From CADEDV01 sp048498035 (lineage in GTDB: Bacteria; Bacteroidota; Bacteroidia; Chitinophagales; Chitinophagaceae): 64,000 nucleotides of DNA. The stretch spans positions 1-64,000 of the forward strand of contig JBEHYT010000007.1 of the NCBI GenBank assembly GCA_048498035.1, written 5' to 3'. Shown here in pieces: positions 9,109 to 18,490 of the stretch; positions within the stretch are counted from its first letter, which is position 1; each line of letters opens with the position of its first letter. Position numbers and translations under genes: made by a program. A model generated the notes under the pieces. That model had not been told where the DNA came from. It did no database searches and saw only the letters and a list, made by a program, of their open reading frames with translations.

Positions 9109-11628
9109 TTATTGATCAAACAAACCGGGCTGCGGCTCGTCTTTCGGCGTCACCCATTCCATTTGTACGCTTTTGCTAAAATCAATCAGCTTGGCGCCCA
9201 CTGCGCGCCAGCCCATTACTTCGGCAACCTTGGCAATTTTGAATTTTGCTTTACGCACCTGCTCACCCCTTCCCTGCTGTACAGACAGCACCGGCTCATC
9301 GGCCATGCTAACTGTTTGTACAAAATTCCCCGCACCTTCCTTGATGAAAGAGAACTTTGTTTTCAGCGTTGTGGTTTCGATACGGAAACGTTTTACGATA
9401 AATTGCTTTTTTTCACTATCCACGTAGACGGCGGAAATAATAGCCTCGGGGTTAAATTTACCGATATAAAGGACTTTCTCCGGATCGATCTTTTGTGTAG
9501 GCTCCTGGTCGGTTATCTCGTAAAAACCATCGTTAAATATCACCAGTATTTTATCATCCGCTTCAAAGCTGCCAAGTGGCACGCCTTTCTCTTCGGTGGT
9601 TAGCCGGCCAAACTGGTCATCAAACCAAAGTTTAAGTCCGCTGAGCGTAGCCTTACCTGCTTCCTTGAACTTAACGGAGCGGATCGGATATTTGGTAACC
9701 TGGTTGCCCATGCTGCTACGTCCTTTGATCGCCAGCTCTTCAAAATAAAAATCAAACTCTTTGATCCTGGCAGAACTGGAAGCACTTAAAAGTATCTTCA
9801 CCACCTCGGCTTCTCCATTGGGATTTACGCTGAAGTAGGGCACTTTACTTTTGTCATCCCCTTTTGTAAGGTCGTATTCTTTATCACGCGTAACACCTGT
9901 AACGTTAAATCGCTTTGCATAACTCACACCGGTTTTACCATCGGTATAAATCATGTTGTACGTGGTGCGTTCATCGTTTTTCTTAAACACCGCAACATGC
10001 AAGATATCCTTACCGATAAATGTTTTCTCAGCCACTTTCACCACCTTCATAATGCCCCGCTTCGTGAATACGATGATATCATCCAGGTCTGAACAGTCAA
10101 ACAGGAATTCATCCTTCTTCAGGCCGGTGCCAATAAACCCTTCTTCTTTGTTCACATACAATTTCGCATTGGCGATAGCCACGCTTTTAGCCTCAATTAC
10201 CTCAAACTGGCGGATTTCCGTTTTACGTTCGCGGCCCTTGCCATATTTTTTAAGAAGGTTTTCATAATAGGCCACGGTAAAATCAACCAGGTTGTTGAGG
10301 TCATGCTTTACCTGCTTCATCTCTGCCTCCAGCCCGCGAATCTGGTCATTCAACTCGTCAATATCCAGTTTGTAAATTCGGCGCACCGGCTTCTCCGTCA
10401 GCTTTACAATATCTTCCCGCGTAATATCGCGTTTCAACTGCTTCTTAAACGGCACAAAGGCTTTGTCAATAGCCTCCAACACCTTTTCCCATGTCTCATG
10501 CTTTTTCTCGAGTTCCTTATAGATCTTTTCTTCAAAAAATATTTTCTCGAGAGAAGTGTAATGCCATTTTTCCTGGAGCTCAGCCAGTTTGATCCTCAGT
10601 TCTGCTTCCAGCAGGTCTTTTGTTTTATCTACCGACAATCTCAACAGATCCTGCACGGTAATAAACTGCGGCCGCATGTCCACGATCACGCAGGCATTGG
10701 GAGAAATGGCCGTTTCACAATCGGTGAATTTGTATAATGCATCGATGGTGATATCCGGTGATATACCAGGCGCCAGGTCTACCTGGATCTCTACATTGGC
10801 CGCTGTGTTATCGGTTACTTTTTTAATCTTGATCTTTCCCTGGTCGTTCGCCTTTACGATCGATTCCATCAACTGCATGGTGGTAACGCCATACGGAACA
10901 CTGCGAATCGCCAGCGTCTTCTTATCCAGTTCTTCAATATGCGCGCGCACCTTTATTTTTCCGCCACGTTTGCCCTGGTTATAATCGGCTACGTCTACCA
11001 TGCCACCGGTTGCGAAATCGGGAAACAGCTCAAAGCGTTTGCCGCGGAGATATTTAATGGCGGCGTCTAACAGTTCGCAAAAGTTATGGGGAAGTATCTT
11101 GGTAGAAAGTCCAACCGCGATCCCATCGGCACCCTGTGCCAATAGCAGCGGAAATTTCATAGGCAGTGTTACCGGCTCATTCTTCCGGCCATCATAGCTT
11201 AACTGCCATTCTGTTGTTTTCGGATTAAATGCCACATCCAGGGCAAATTTGCTCAGGCGTGCTTCTATATATCGGGCGGCGGCGGCATCATCACCTGTTC
11301 TCACATCACCCCAGTTTCCCTGGGTATCAATCAGCAGGTCTTTTTGACCCATGTTCACCAGCGCATCTCCAATGGACGCGTCTCCGTGCGGATGGTACTG
11401 CATTGCCTGGCCGATGATATTGGCTACCTTATTGTACCTGCCATCATCCATCTCCTTCATGGCGTGCAGTATTCGCCGTTGCACCGGCTTCAGACCATCT
11501 TCCACCGCGGGCACCGCCCGTTCCAGTATCACATACGATGCGTAATCCAGGAACCAGTCTTTATACTGTCCATACAGTCCGGACTCATTACCGGTAATTT
11601 CTCCCAGTTTGTTCTTTGCTGCGCTCAT
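9109..11628 (-). CDS. parC: DNA topoisomerase IV subunit A
   Basis: The breakage-reunion subunit of a type IIA topoisomerase, 839 residues. The winged-helix region has LKPVQRRILHAM and YHPHGDAS. The catalytic tyrosine is Tyr120 in AAARYIEARL. A coiled tower region follows (about residues 350-480), then a beta-propeller C-terminal domain. No GyrA box (QRRGGKG-like) is visible in that domain, which favours ParC (decatenation) over GyrA. It is the last gene of the five-gene operon that begins with parE at 15470, and its start overlaps the DUF4260 gene by 4 bases (ATGA). Confidence 0.9.
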   Translation of the reverse strand: MSAAKNKLGEITGNESGLYGQYKDWFLDYASYVILERAVPAVEDGLKPVQRRILHAMKEMDDGRYNKVANIIGQAMQYHPHGDASIGDALVNMGQKDLLIDTQGNWGDVRTGDDAAAARYIEARLSKFALDVAFNPKTTEWQLSYDGRKNEPVTLPMKFPLLLAQGADGIAVGLSTKILPHNFCELLDAAIKYLRGKRFELFPDFATGGMVDVADYNQGKRGGKIKVRAHIEELDKKTLAIRSVPYGVTTMQLMESIVKANDQGKIKIKKVTDNTAANVEIQVDLAPGISPDITIDALYKFTDCETAISPNACVIVDMRPQFITVQDLLRLSVDKTKDLLEAELRIKLAELQEKWHYTSLEKIFFEEKIYKELEKKHETWEKVLEAIDKAFVPFKKQLKRDITREDIVKLTEKPVRRIYKLDIDELNDQIRGLEAEMKQVKHDLNNLVDFTVAYYENLLKKYGKGRERKTEIRQFEVIEAKSVAIANAKLYVNKEEGFIGTGLKKDEFLFDCSDLDDIIVFTKRGIMKVVKVAEKTFIGKDILHVAVFKKNDERTTYNMIYTDGKTGVSYAKRFNVTGVTRDKEYDLTKGDDKSKVPYFSVNPNGEAEVVKILLSASSSARIKEFDFYFEELAIKGRSSMGNQVTKYPIRSVKFKEAGKATLSGLKLWFDDQFGRLTTEEKGVPLGSFEADDKILVIFNDGFYEITDQEPTQKIDPEKVLYIGKFNPEAIISAVYVDSEKKQFIVKRFRIETTTLKTKFSFIKEGAGNFVQTVSMADEPVLSVQQGRGEQVRKAKFKIAKVAEVMGWRAVGAKLIDFSKSVQMEWVTPKDEPQPGLFDQ

Positions 11629-11990
11629 TTTTCTTCCTTCTTTTTCCCTATCATACCCAGGTGGGTAAAAATAAATCCTTCATTAAATTTTAAACCATAA
11701 CCCAGCGCCCTGTCGAGGCTGGAGTGCCCAAAAAGCACCATGCCGATCACTTGCAAAAGTGGTATATTAAGCCACCATCCCGCCAGGAATACCGCAATGG
11801 CAACTGCCTTGTGATGAAATAAATTGTAGCAGGCGGCACCGGTACGTGTGTCTGCCAGGTAACCCAGCATACTGATGTCTGGCCCCAATGCCAGCAACAC
11901 ATACCACCACCACGCCACGTGCATGCTGTATAGTCCGGCAACTGCAACGGCCAGCATGGCCCATTCTTCTATCTTCAGCAGTGTTTTCAT
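11625..11990 (-). CDS. DUF4260 family small membrane protein
   Basis: A 121-residue protein with about four hydrophobic segments and the family pattern LLALGPDISMLGYL, then YNLFHHKA and FGHSSLDRALGYGLKF. The function of DUF4260 is unknown. The conserved Asp and His residues on the helices suggest a binding or enzymatic role at the membrane, but this is inference. Both ends overlap neighbours by 4 bases (ATGA) within the topoisomerase IV operon, so translation is probably coupled. Confidence 0.8.
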   Translation of the reverse strand: MKTLLKIEEWAMLAVAVAGLYSMHVAWWWYVLLALGPDISMLGYLADTRTGAACYNLFHHKAVAIAVFLAGWWLNIPLLQVIGMVLFGHSSLDRALGYGLKFNEGFIFTHLGMIGKKKEEK

Positions 11991-12838
11991 CCTTCTGATG
12001 CCTGTCCGGCTTCGGCCGTTGCTTCGGTTTTTGATCCTGCCAGGCGGATGTCAAAATCTTTCCAGCCTTTATGAATATCACCGTTCACTTCCGCTTTTCC
12101 TGCGTTCACCAGTTCTTTCATTCGCCACATCACGTAGATATCGCCTGTTTTTATAGTCATCCGGTTCAGGATATTGGTAAGCACCCTGCTTCCTTTCTGC
12201 CATTCACCGGATAGGTTTTTCAGAACATCGTTATCATAAAAAGAGGCGTCTTTTGCTACCAGTTTTTTCCCACCTTCCAGCATTCGCACACCTGCATCTT
12301 CTTCCACCAGTCGTTTCCATTCGTCGGGATCAACTTCAAATTCGCTGGTAGTGATAGGACGGGCCAGTTTCTTCGCCTTCACAAACTCCCGCGGCGGAAT
12401 CTGGTGCAGCCAGGATGGGTAGAAGATCTGTCCTTTTTCATTGATGAATGGAAGGTTGTTCATGTACAATACCATCACGCGTCCCTGGAAATCTTTTAAC
12501 TGCGGCATTAACCAGTAATATCCTGAAACATCATGCTGATTTTGACCCATCCATATCCATAGTTGTTCTTCCGGGTTTTCTTCCAGCTTCGCCCGCAGGG
12601 CTGCAACCGTTTCGCGATCATCAATTCCTTCACCAATATCGCCGTAGGGCGAGCCCTGTGCAATGGTGCGCCACCATTCCTTACGCGCCAGGAAACCTTC
12701 TTCTGTATCCAGGTTGGCCAGCGGACCAACAGCAAAATCGTCTTTAATTTGCAGTACCTCACCTGCCAGTTCGGGGTCCAGTTCCATCACCTGCTGCATC
12801 AACTGCACTTCCGCTTCATTGAAAACAATATGTATCAT
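11987..12838 (-). CDS. DUF1835 domain protein
   Basis: A soluble 283-residue protein starting MIHIVFNEAE, with DDFAVGPLANLD near residue 33 and LWIWMGQNQHDVSGYYW near residue 92, the usual DUF1835 pattern. The C-terminal half resembles the partner domain DUF3658 (IKTGDIYVMWRMKELV and a conserved GDI/KGW end). The function of the family is unknown. It overlaps the methyltransferase before it and the DUF4260 gene after it by 4 bases each. Confidence 0.8.
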   Translation of the reverse strand: MIHIVFNEAEVQLMQQVMELDPELAGEVLQIKDDFAVGPLANLDTEEGFLARKEWWRTIAQGSPYGDIGEGIDDRETVAALRAKLEENPEEQLWIWMGQNQHDVSGYYWLMPQLKDFQGRVMVLYMNNLPFINEKGQIFYPSWLHQIPPREFVKAKKLARPITTSEFEVDPDEWKRLVEEDAGVRMLEGGKKLVAKDASFYDNDVLKNLSGEWQKGSRVLTNILNRMTIKTGDIYVMWRMKELVNAGKAEVNGDIHKGWKDFDIRLAGSKTEATAEAGQASEG

Positions 12839-13566
12839 AGTTCACTTTTAATTCGTATCGCTACAAATAAATAATTATTAGCCGCGCCAATCACATCATA
12901 TTTTACGTAGAAACTTTCTGTGAATAGTTTAAACGCCATAAACTCATGCTTTGGCACCGCAAATTCATCAAATAAAATAATATCACCGGGCTGCAAAAAA
13001 CGATAGAGTTGTGAAAGGCTGAACAAGGTTGCACTAAACAGATCGGCATCCATATGGATCACCTTTCTTCCACCGGGCCGGTAGCTTTCCAGGAAAGGCA
13101 CCAGCGTATCCTGGAAAAGTCCCTTGTAAAACCGTGCGCGCGGATCGGTAATCGCCAATGATTCCAGCGCCACCGCCATCTCGCCTTTTCCAAAAGGACC
13201 AAATTTTTCAGGAAGTCCTTCAAACGTATCAAACCCAAAAAAACGGGATCCTGTGTGCGCGTTATATCCCAACCATTTCCGGAACGAATGCCCGCCACAT
13301 ACGCCAAACTCAAAATAATCAATTGGCTGCCCCGCCAGGTTTTCCGCCTCCACCAAGGCCTGGTACAGCAACTCCCGGCGATTGTAATCCCATGTTTTCT
13401 GGTACCAGTCGTTATATCCTGTTACCGGTGTGTTTTTTCGCCATTTACTCAGCTTTGACATATACACACCATTCAGCATGGCGCCCGTGAATGGCTCTAC
13501 GATGCCGTGCAAGCGCCATTTCATAAACAGCGACTTAGCCTTGCGTATCATTCCCATTTTAGACAT
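12835..13566 (-). CDS. TylF/MycF-type SAM-dependent methyltransferase
   Basis: A class I methyltransferase of 243 residues. The SAM-binding motif is YFEFGVCGGHSFRKW near residue 85, followed by FFGFDTFEGLPEKFG, VIHMDADLFSATLFSL and PGDIILFDEF, the order found in the TylF/MycF (macrocin O-methyltransferase-like) family. The acidic residues of HMDADL and LFDEF are the likely metal ligands. Family members usually methylate sugar hydroxyls in antibiotics or surface glycans. Here it sits between the two topoisomerase IV genes, overlapping the parE stop by 1 base (TGATG). The substrate cannot be inferred. Confidence 0.8.
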   Translation of the reverse strand: MSKMGMIRKAKSLFMKWRLHGIVEPFTGAMLNGVYMSKLSKWRKNTPVTGYNDWYQKTWDYNRRELLYQALVEAENLAGQPIDYFEFGVCGGHSFRKWLGYNAHTGSRFFGFDTFEGLPEKFGPFGKGEMAVALESLAITDPRARFYKGLFQDTLVPFLESYRPGGRKVIHMDADLFSATLFSLSQLYRFLQPGDIILFDEFAVPKHEFMAFKLFTESFYVKYDVIGAANNYLFVAIRIKSEL

Positions 13567-15470
13567 CAGGCTTCCACCTCCTCTATCCTGTCTGATTCGA
13601 TCTTCAGGTTATTGATGATAAACTCCTGGCGCTCCATCGTGTTTTTTCCCATATAATATTCCAGCAACTGCTGGATATGATCGCCCTGTTCCAGCCGCAT
13701 CAGTTGCTTGCGCATGCCATTACTGATAAATTGGGCAAACTCATCCGGGCTAATTTCACCAAGGCCTTTAAAACGTGTGATCTCCGGCTTGGCACCCAGT
13801 TTCTTCATGGCCTGTTGTTTCTCCTGCTCGTCGTAGCAGTAAATCGTTTCCTGTTTATTGCGTACGCGGAACAAAGGCGTTTCCAGCACATACACTTTTT
13901 CATGCTTCACCAGGTCAGGAAAAAATTGCAGGAAGAAAGTCATTAGCAGCAGGCGGATGTGCATACCGTCTACATCAGCATCCGTCGCAATTACGATATT
14001 ATTATAGCGTAGTCCATCCATTCCTTCTTCAATATTCAAGGCGTGCTGCAACAGGTTAAATTCCTCATTTTCATATACCACTTTCTTGGTTAGCCCAAAG
14101 CAATTCAACGGCTTTCCACGAAGGCTGAATACGGCCTGTGTTTCCACATTGCGGGCTTTTGTGATTGACCCGCTGGCGCTATCGCCTTCGGTGATAAAAA
14201 TGGTGGTTTCCTGTTGCCGTGCTATAAACTCCTCGCGATTCCGTGCCGGTGGTTCCTCATCTGCGTGATAGCGGCAATCCCGCAATTTCCGGTTATGAAC
14301 ATTGGCTTTCTTGGCGCGCTCATTTGCCAGTTTTTTGATGCCCGCCAGTTCCTTTCGTTCCCGCTCACTCTGTTCTATCCGCTTTTTGAGCGCTTCAGCA
14401 ACAGACGGATTTTTATGCAGGTAATTATCCAGTTCACGGGATAAAAAGTCGCTGACAAACTGTTTCATCGACGGGCCGTCAATATCTACATTCAGCGAGC
14501 CGAGTTTGGTTTTTGTTTGCGATTCAAAAACCGGCTCCACTACACGTACAGCCACAGCGGCCACAATACCGGTGCGAATATCCGAGGCATCATAATCTTT
14601 CTTATAAAAATCACGGATCGTTTTTACAAATGCTTCGCGGAATGCCTGTTGGTGCGTTCCGCCCTGTGTAGTATGTTGTCCGTTTACAAAACTGTGAATA
14701 TCCTCCCCGTAATCATTGTTGTGGGTAATCGCCACTTCAATGTCGTTTCCTTTCAGGTGGATGATGGGATAACGGATCTCGTCTTCATTCGTTTTCCGCT
14801 GTAGCAGATCCATCAATCCATTCTTGCTGAGAAAGGTTTTGTCGTTGAATAAAATCTTTAACCCGGCATTCAGAAAACAATAATTCCAAACCTGGTTCTC
14901 CAGGAACTCGGGATGAAATTTAAAATTCCGGAACACCGTATCGTCCGGCACAAACGTTACCAGCGTTCCATTGGCTTCACTGGTCTTTGCCTCCTTGTAT
15001 TCTTTTACCAGGTTGCCGCGCTCAAATTCTGCCGTTTTTTCTTTTCCCTCACGCACCGCAGTCACCTTGAAAAAATTACTGAGCGCATTCACGGCCTTGG
15101 TACCCACACCATTCAAACCCACTGATTTCTGGAAAGCCTTACTATCGTACTTGGCGCCTGTATTGATCTTGCTCACCACATCCACCACTTTTCCCAATGG
15201 AATGCCACGGCCAAAATCACGAATGGTAACGGTCTTATTCTCCACTTTCAATTCGATGATCTTGCCATACCCCATGGTGAATTCATCAATACAGTTATCC
15301 ATCACCTCCTTCACCAGCACATAGATGCCATCGTCAGGACTGCTACCATCACCCAGTTTTCCAATATACATCCCCGGGCGCAGGCGGATATGTTCTTTCC
15401 AGTCGAGCGACTTAATACTATCTTCTGTGTATTCAAATAAATTTGTCTCTTTCGCAGACGTCTTACTCAT
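13566..15470 (-). CDS. parE: DNA topoisomerase IV subunit B
   Basis: The ATPase subunit of topoisomerase IV, 634 residues. The GHKL ATPase domain shows EVMDNCIDEF, RDFGRGIPLG and GLNGVGTKAVNALS in order. The TOPRIM domain has the catalytic glutamate in FITEGDSASGS and the metal ligands in IATDADVDGMHIR. The C-terminal block has RFKGLGEISPDEF. The length and the parC gene in the same operon support ParE over GyrB. It is the first gene of the operon, with a promoter-like box about 95 bases upstream of the start. Confidence 0.92.
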   Translation of the reverse strand: MSKTSAKETNLFEYTEDSIKSLDWKEHIRLRPGMYIGKLGDGSSPDDGIYVLVKEVMDNCIDEFTMGYGKIIELKVENKTVTIRDFGRGIPLGKVVDVVSKINTGAKYDSKAFQKSVGLNGVGTKAVNALSNFFKVTAVREGKEKTAEFERGNLVKEYKEAKTSEANGTLVTFVPDDTVFRNFKFHPEFLENQVWNYCFLNAGLKILFNDKTFLSKNGLMDLLQRKTNEDEIRYPIIHLKGNDIEVAITHNNDYGEDIHSFVNGQHTTQGGTHQQAFREAFVKTIRDFYKKDYDASDIRTGIVAAVAVRVVEPVFESQTKTKLGSLNVDIDGPSMKQFVSDFLSRELDNYLHKNPSVAEALKKRIEQSERERKELAGIKKLANERAKKANVHNRKLRDCRYHADEEPPARNREEFIARQQETTIFITEGDSASGSITKARNVETQAVFSLRGKPLNCFGLTKKVVYENEEFNLLQHALNIEEGMDGLRYNNIVIATDADVDGMHIRLLLMTFFLQFFPDLVKHEKVYVLETPLFRVRNKQETIYCYDEQEKQQAMKKLGAKPEITRFKGLGEISPDEFAQFISNGMRKQLMRLEQGDHIQQLLEYYMGKNTMERQEFIINNLKIESDRIEEVEA

Positions 15471-15562
15471 CCTATCCTACAGATTATGCGTGAAAAATGA
15501 CCCTGTAAATCCAAAAAGGGCTAATTATCAATTTATTAGAAGAAACCAGTTCCTCAATCGGG

Positions 15563-15570
15563 CAAATATA
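15563..15570 (-). promoter_or_regulatory. Bacteroidota -7 box (TATATTTG, minus strand) before parE
   Basis: On the minus strand TATATTTG reads from 15570 to 15563 and matches TAnnTTTG. It lies 93 bases before the parE ATG, giving a leader of roughly 85 bases. No good -33 TTTG was found at the usual spacing. Confidence 0.4.
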
Positions 15571-15783
15571 CCAAAACACGACAAGCCTTGCGAACCGCGA
15601 TTTATACACAAATGGGGAAAAAATGAATCGTATATTGTACATTGATTTATAATCACTTATGCTTAAGATTTGAAAAAATTATGCAACCCCGCTCGGGCAA
15701 TTCTGAGTCTTTATTTAATGGGCCGTTGGTAAGTGGCTTTTCGTAAGGATGACGTTGACCTGTTGGTGGTTAATTCAGAGCGA

Positions 15784-15823
15784 AGTTGACAATTAACAGA
15801 TAAAAATGAATAATTAAAAATGA
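15784..15823 (+). repeat. 40-base direct repeat, copy 1
   Basis: An AT-rich 40-base sequence starting agttgacaattaa. It is repeated at 16336-16375 with one mismatch (c/t at its 15th base). The two copies lie 552 bases apart in the same orientation. Confidence 0.9.
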
Positions 15824-15900
15824 TTGCGTAACCCGAAGCATTCGTTTAGAGGTATAAATGCCAGCAATGGAGAAATGATTATTCCTACCTGATTGGTTCT

Positions 15901-16155
15901 TATCGAATTATTGAATCACTGTTGTCCGGGGAAAATGAAAATTCAAACCGATTCCGTTTTACTAAACTGAATGTCGAGGCTTATTTACTCAGTTCTTTGT
16001 CTAAAATGAAAAGCAAGCCCCTTATGCAAAAGGAAGGTTGATTTTTGGCTGTCCGGTAAAGTTTTATCCGGGCTTTGGGGACCGGCAAATCAATAAAGGT
16101 GTATTGAGCTATTTTTTGTAACGCGAAGGCCACAAGGGTTTCGCGAGGGCCGCAA
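15901..16155 (+). repeat. Dispersed diverged repeat, copy A
   Basis: This segment aligns with the reverse complement of 47676-47973. The block at 15923-15942 is identical over 20 bases to 47951-47932. The block at 16047-16070 matches 22 of 24 bases with 47828-47805. The block at 16112-16155 matches 38 of 44 bases with 47719-47676. The spacing between the first two blocks is 104 bases here and 103 there, and the sequence between them also aligns, so the copies are colinear and homologous. Confidence 0.85.
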
Positions 16156-16335
16156 GAGAAAGTCCTTCACTCCGCAATTCGTTCTCACTATTCGAAAGCA
16201 CTGACTACCTGGGCTGTCCGGTAAAAGTCTCCCTTACTATCGGCGATTTGCAGGCTATTGAATTGTATTTTAACCTACCAGTTGCGGCGGAGGCGCCTTC
16301 TTTTTGTGCGGTTCCGCGCAGCGGAATGGCGAACT

Positions 16336-16375
16336 AGTTGACAATTAATAGATAAAAATGAATAATTAAAAATGA
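16336..16375 (+). repeat. 40-base direct repeat, copy 2
   Basis: The second copy of the repeat at 15784-15823, with 39 of 40 positions identical. The pair brackets most of dispersed-repeat copy A. Confidence 0.9.
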
Positions 16376-16558
16376 GTGGATAGCATAAAATATAATACAT
16401 GTGTGTAATGTGTACAATATGAAAGCGATTATTCCACATGAGAAAATCATCGCCGAATTATCGAATCGCCGAATTGCAGAATTATGTTCGGGCCGCGGAG
16501 GCAAAAAAGCCCCAGGCAAAGACAGATGTCTTAATGAACAGTGTTTGCTAAAATTTTT

Positions 16559-16575
16559 CCCCGGACACTAGTGAT
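16559..16575 (-). repeat. Inverted end of repeat region A
   Basis: ccccggacactagtgat is the inward-facing partner of the tgtccgggg at 15923. The same 17 bases occur at 47943-47959 in region B. Confidence 0.7.
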
Positions 16576-16721
16576 CGTCGAATTGCAGCATTACTCTTCC
16601 GGACAGTGGTGTTTATGAATTATACCACACCGGACAAGCGATTTAAAAGAGATTACAGCCGCAACACGCATAAATCCGCAGCAAAATTAATATGCTATTA
16701 ATAGCAGGGCGGCCATTAACA

Positions 16722-16751
16722 ATTGCAGGGCCGGTAAATCGCTTACATTTG
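16722..16751 (+). promoter_or_regulatory. Probable promoter of the pafA-like gene
   Basis: A -7 box TACATTTG (16744-16751) matches TAnnTTTG. ATTG at 16722-16725 lies 18 bases upstream, close to the TTTG -33 element and spacing of Bacteroidota promoters. The start codon is 23 bases further on. Confidence 0.5.
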
Positions 16752-16773
16752 TTGCTCACCAATTTCATCCTTC

Positions 16774-18402
16774 ATGATCCGGAAATCCTTACTTGCTATT
16801 GCGTGTGCATTCACCGCTCTTGCTGCCTTCTCCCAAGACATTCCACGCCCTAAATTGGTAGTTGGAATTGTAGTAGACCAGATGCGGTGGGACTATCTCT
16901 ATCGTTATTATGACCTCTACTCGCCTACCGGTGGTTTTCGCCGTATGTTGGGACAGGGATTTACCTGTGAGAACACGCTGGTGCCCTATGCACCTACAAT
17001 TACGGCGTGCGGGCACTCCAGTATTTATTCAGGATCGGTTCCCGCCATCAATGGCATTGCAGGAAATACCTGGTGGGATAGTGAACAACAACGCGTGGTA
17101 TATTGTACGGAAGACAATTCTGTAAATACCGTTGGTTCTTCTTCTGCGCTCGGCAAGATGAGCCCACGCAACCTGCTGGTGACAACTGTTTGCGATGAAT
17201 TGCGCCTGGCCACCAATTTCCGCGGAAAAGTGATTGGCGTAGCCTTGAAAGACCGTGGCGGCATTTTGCCCGCGGGGCATAGCGCCAACGCGGCCTATTG
17301 GTATGATAATACCACTGGTGGCTGGATCACATCCACTTATTATATGCAGGATCTGCCACAATGGGTAAAGAGCTTTAATGATAAAAAGCTGGTCGATAAT
17401 TATTTCAGCCAGGGCTGGAAATTGTTGTATGATCCTTCTGTTTATAAACAAAGCACCCCTGATGAAGAGCCGTGGGAAGGAAAACCTTTTGGCGCCAATG
17501 CGAAAGGATTTCCATATGATCTGTCAGGGATGGGCAACAAGGCCTATGCCGCATTGCCAGTAACGCCGTGGGGTAACACACTAACGGCGGAATTTGCGAA
17601 GGCTGCCGTTACCGGTGAAAAACTTGGCGCCGATAACATTACCGATTTTCTTGCTGTAAGCTTTTCTTCTCCTGATTATATCGGCCATACATTTGGTCCA
17701 AATTCTGTGGAAGCGGAAGATGGCTTTTTGCGACTGGACCGCGAACTCGGCAGCCTGTTTGATTTCCTGGACAAAACAGTTGGAAAGGGACAATACACAG
17801 CATTTCTCTCTGCCGACCATGGCGCGGTGCAGGTAGCGGAATTCCTGGAGGCCAATAAGATACCTGCCGGACGTGTATACCTGAGTAAGGTAACCGACAG
17901 GCTGAATGGCGAACTGAAAGCTAAATACGGTTTGCCGCGGGTAATCCTGAGCGACGACAACTACCAGCTTCACCTCAATCACCAGGCACTTGATTCAGCC
18001 AAAGTGAATACAGGGGAAGTAATTGAATGGATAAAGACGGCCTTACGGTTTGAGCCCGGTGTTGACCGCGTGTTTGCACTGGCCGACCTGAATACGATTC
18101 CATTGCCGGCCCGCATCCGGGAGATGTTGAACAACGGGTACTATCCCAGGCGCGATGGCGACATCCAGGTAATCCTGAAACCGCAGTATATTGACGCCTA
18201 CAGCGCTACCGGAACAACCCACGGCCTGTGGAACCCTTATGATGCGCATATACCACTTTTGTGGTATGGATGGGGAATTAAGCCCGGAAAAACCAACCGG
18301 GAAACTTTTATGACCGATATTGCACCTACCGTAGCCGCGCTATTGCATATCCAGATGCCCAGTGGGGCCATTGGCCACGTGATCACGGAAGTGATTAAAT
18401 AA
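16774..18402 (+). CDS. PafA-type alkaline phosphatase
   Basis: A secreted phosphomonoesterase of 542 residues in the alkaline phosphatase superfamily. A Sec signal peptide covers residues 1-20 (cut near AFSQ). Active-site residues are recognisable: Asp35 in VVDQMRWDY, the nucleophile Thr77 in TITACGHSS, Lys159 and Arg161 in ALKDRGG (the PafA signature pair), Asp and His in SPDYIGHTFG, Asp-His in SADHGAV and the last His in GTTHGLW. This set matches the calcium-independent, broad-specificity PafA enzymes described in Bacteroidota, which release phosphate from organic phosphates in the periplasm. It is followed after 88 bases by a secreted CotH-like gene. Confidence 0.88.
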   Translation: MIRKSLLAIACAFTALAAFSQDIPRPKLVVGIVVDQMRWDYLYRYYDLYSPTGGFRRMLGQGFTCENTLVPYAPTITACGHSSIYSGSVPAINGIAGNTWWDSEQQRVVYCTEDNSVNTVGSSSALGKMSPRNLLVTTVCDELRLATNFRGKVIGVALKDRGGILPAGHSANAAYWYDNTTGGWITSTYYMQDLPQWVKSFNDKKLVDNYFSQGWKLLYDPSVYKQSTPDEEPWEGKPFGANAKGFPYDLSGMGNKAYAALPVTPWGNTLTAEFAKAAVTGEKLGADNITDFLAVSFSSPDYIGHTFGPNSVEAEDGFLRLDRELGSLFDFLDKTVGKGQYTAFLSADHGAVQVAEFLEANKIPAGRVYLSKVTDRLNGELKAKYGLPRVILSDDNYQLHLNHQALDSAKVNTGEVIEWIKTALRFEPGVDRVFALADLNTIPLPARIREMLNNGYYPRRDGDIQVILKPQYIDAYSATGTTHGLWNPYDAHIPLLWYGWGIKPGKTNRETFMTDIAPTVAALLHIQMPSGAIGHVITEVIK

Positions 18403-18490
18403 GAAACGGGCAGGTGCGCTTCACCGGCAAATTGCCGAAGATGGCCAGCAAGAGAGCGGATGTTTTAGAAGGTGAATAACAACCGGCGTC

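Larger units (their letters stand above)
15571..16743. other. Gene-free repeat region A between parE and pafA
   Basis: About 1.2 kb without a credible gene. The short open frames here show no family likeness. It holds a 40-base direct repeat pair (15784-15823 and 16336-16375), a copy of a dispersed repeat (15901-16155), inward-facing inverted ends around tgtccgggg (15923 and 16567), a shorter copy of ggctgtccggtaaa at 16212, and degenerate GAATTATCGAAT-type units at 16450-16483. The same families recur in inverted orientation at 47.6-48.0 kb. Confidence 0.8.

Noticed and set aside
9109..15470. Possible defence island in the methyltransferase, DUF1835 and DUF4260 genes.
   Set aside because: They have no nuclease, TIR, toxin or helicase partner and lie inside a housekeeping operon; the methyltransferase belongs to a small-molecule family, not a DNA one.
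15325..15645. A plus-strand open frame of 106 codons at the 5' end of parE running into the leader.
   Set aside because: It is antisense to conserved parE codons and has no family likeness.
15923..16043. A short frame in repeat copy A (reading SGENEN to KPLMQKEG) that looked like coding sequence.
   Set aside because: Copy B carries an extra base inside the matching segment and an early stop, so the frame is not shared, and no start codon with a leader is present. I treat it as part of a non-coding or decayed repeat.
16334..16519. A 61-codon minus-strand frame in repeat region A.
   Set aside because: It overlaps the 40-base repeat and degenerate repeats, is AT-driven, and has no support.
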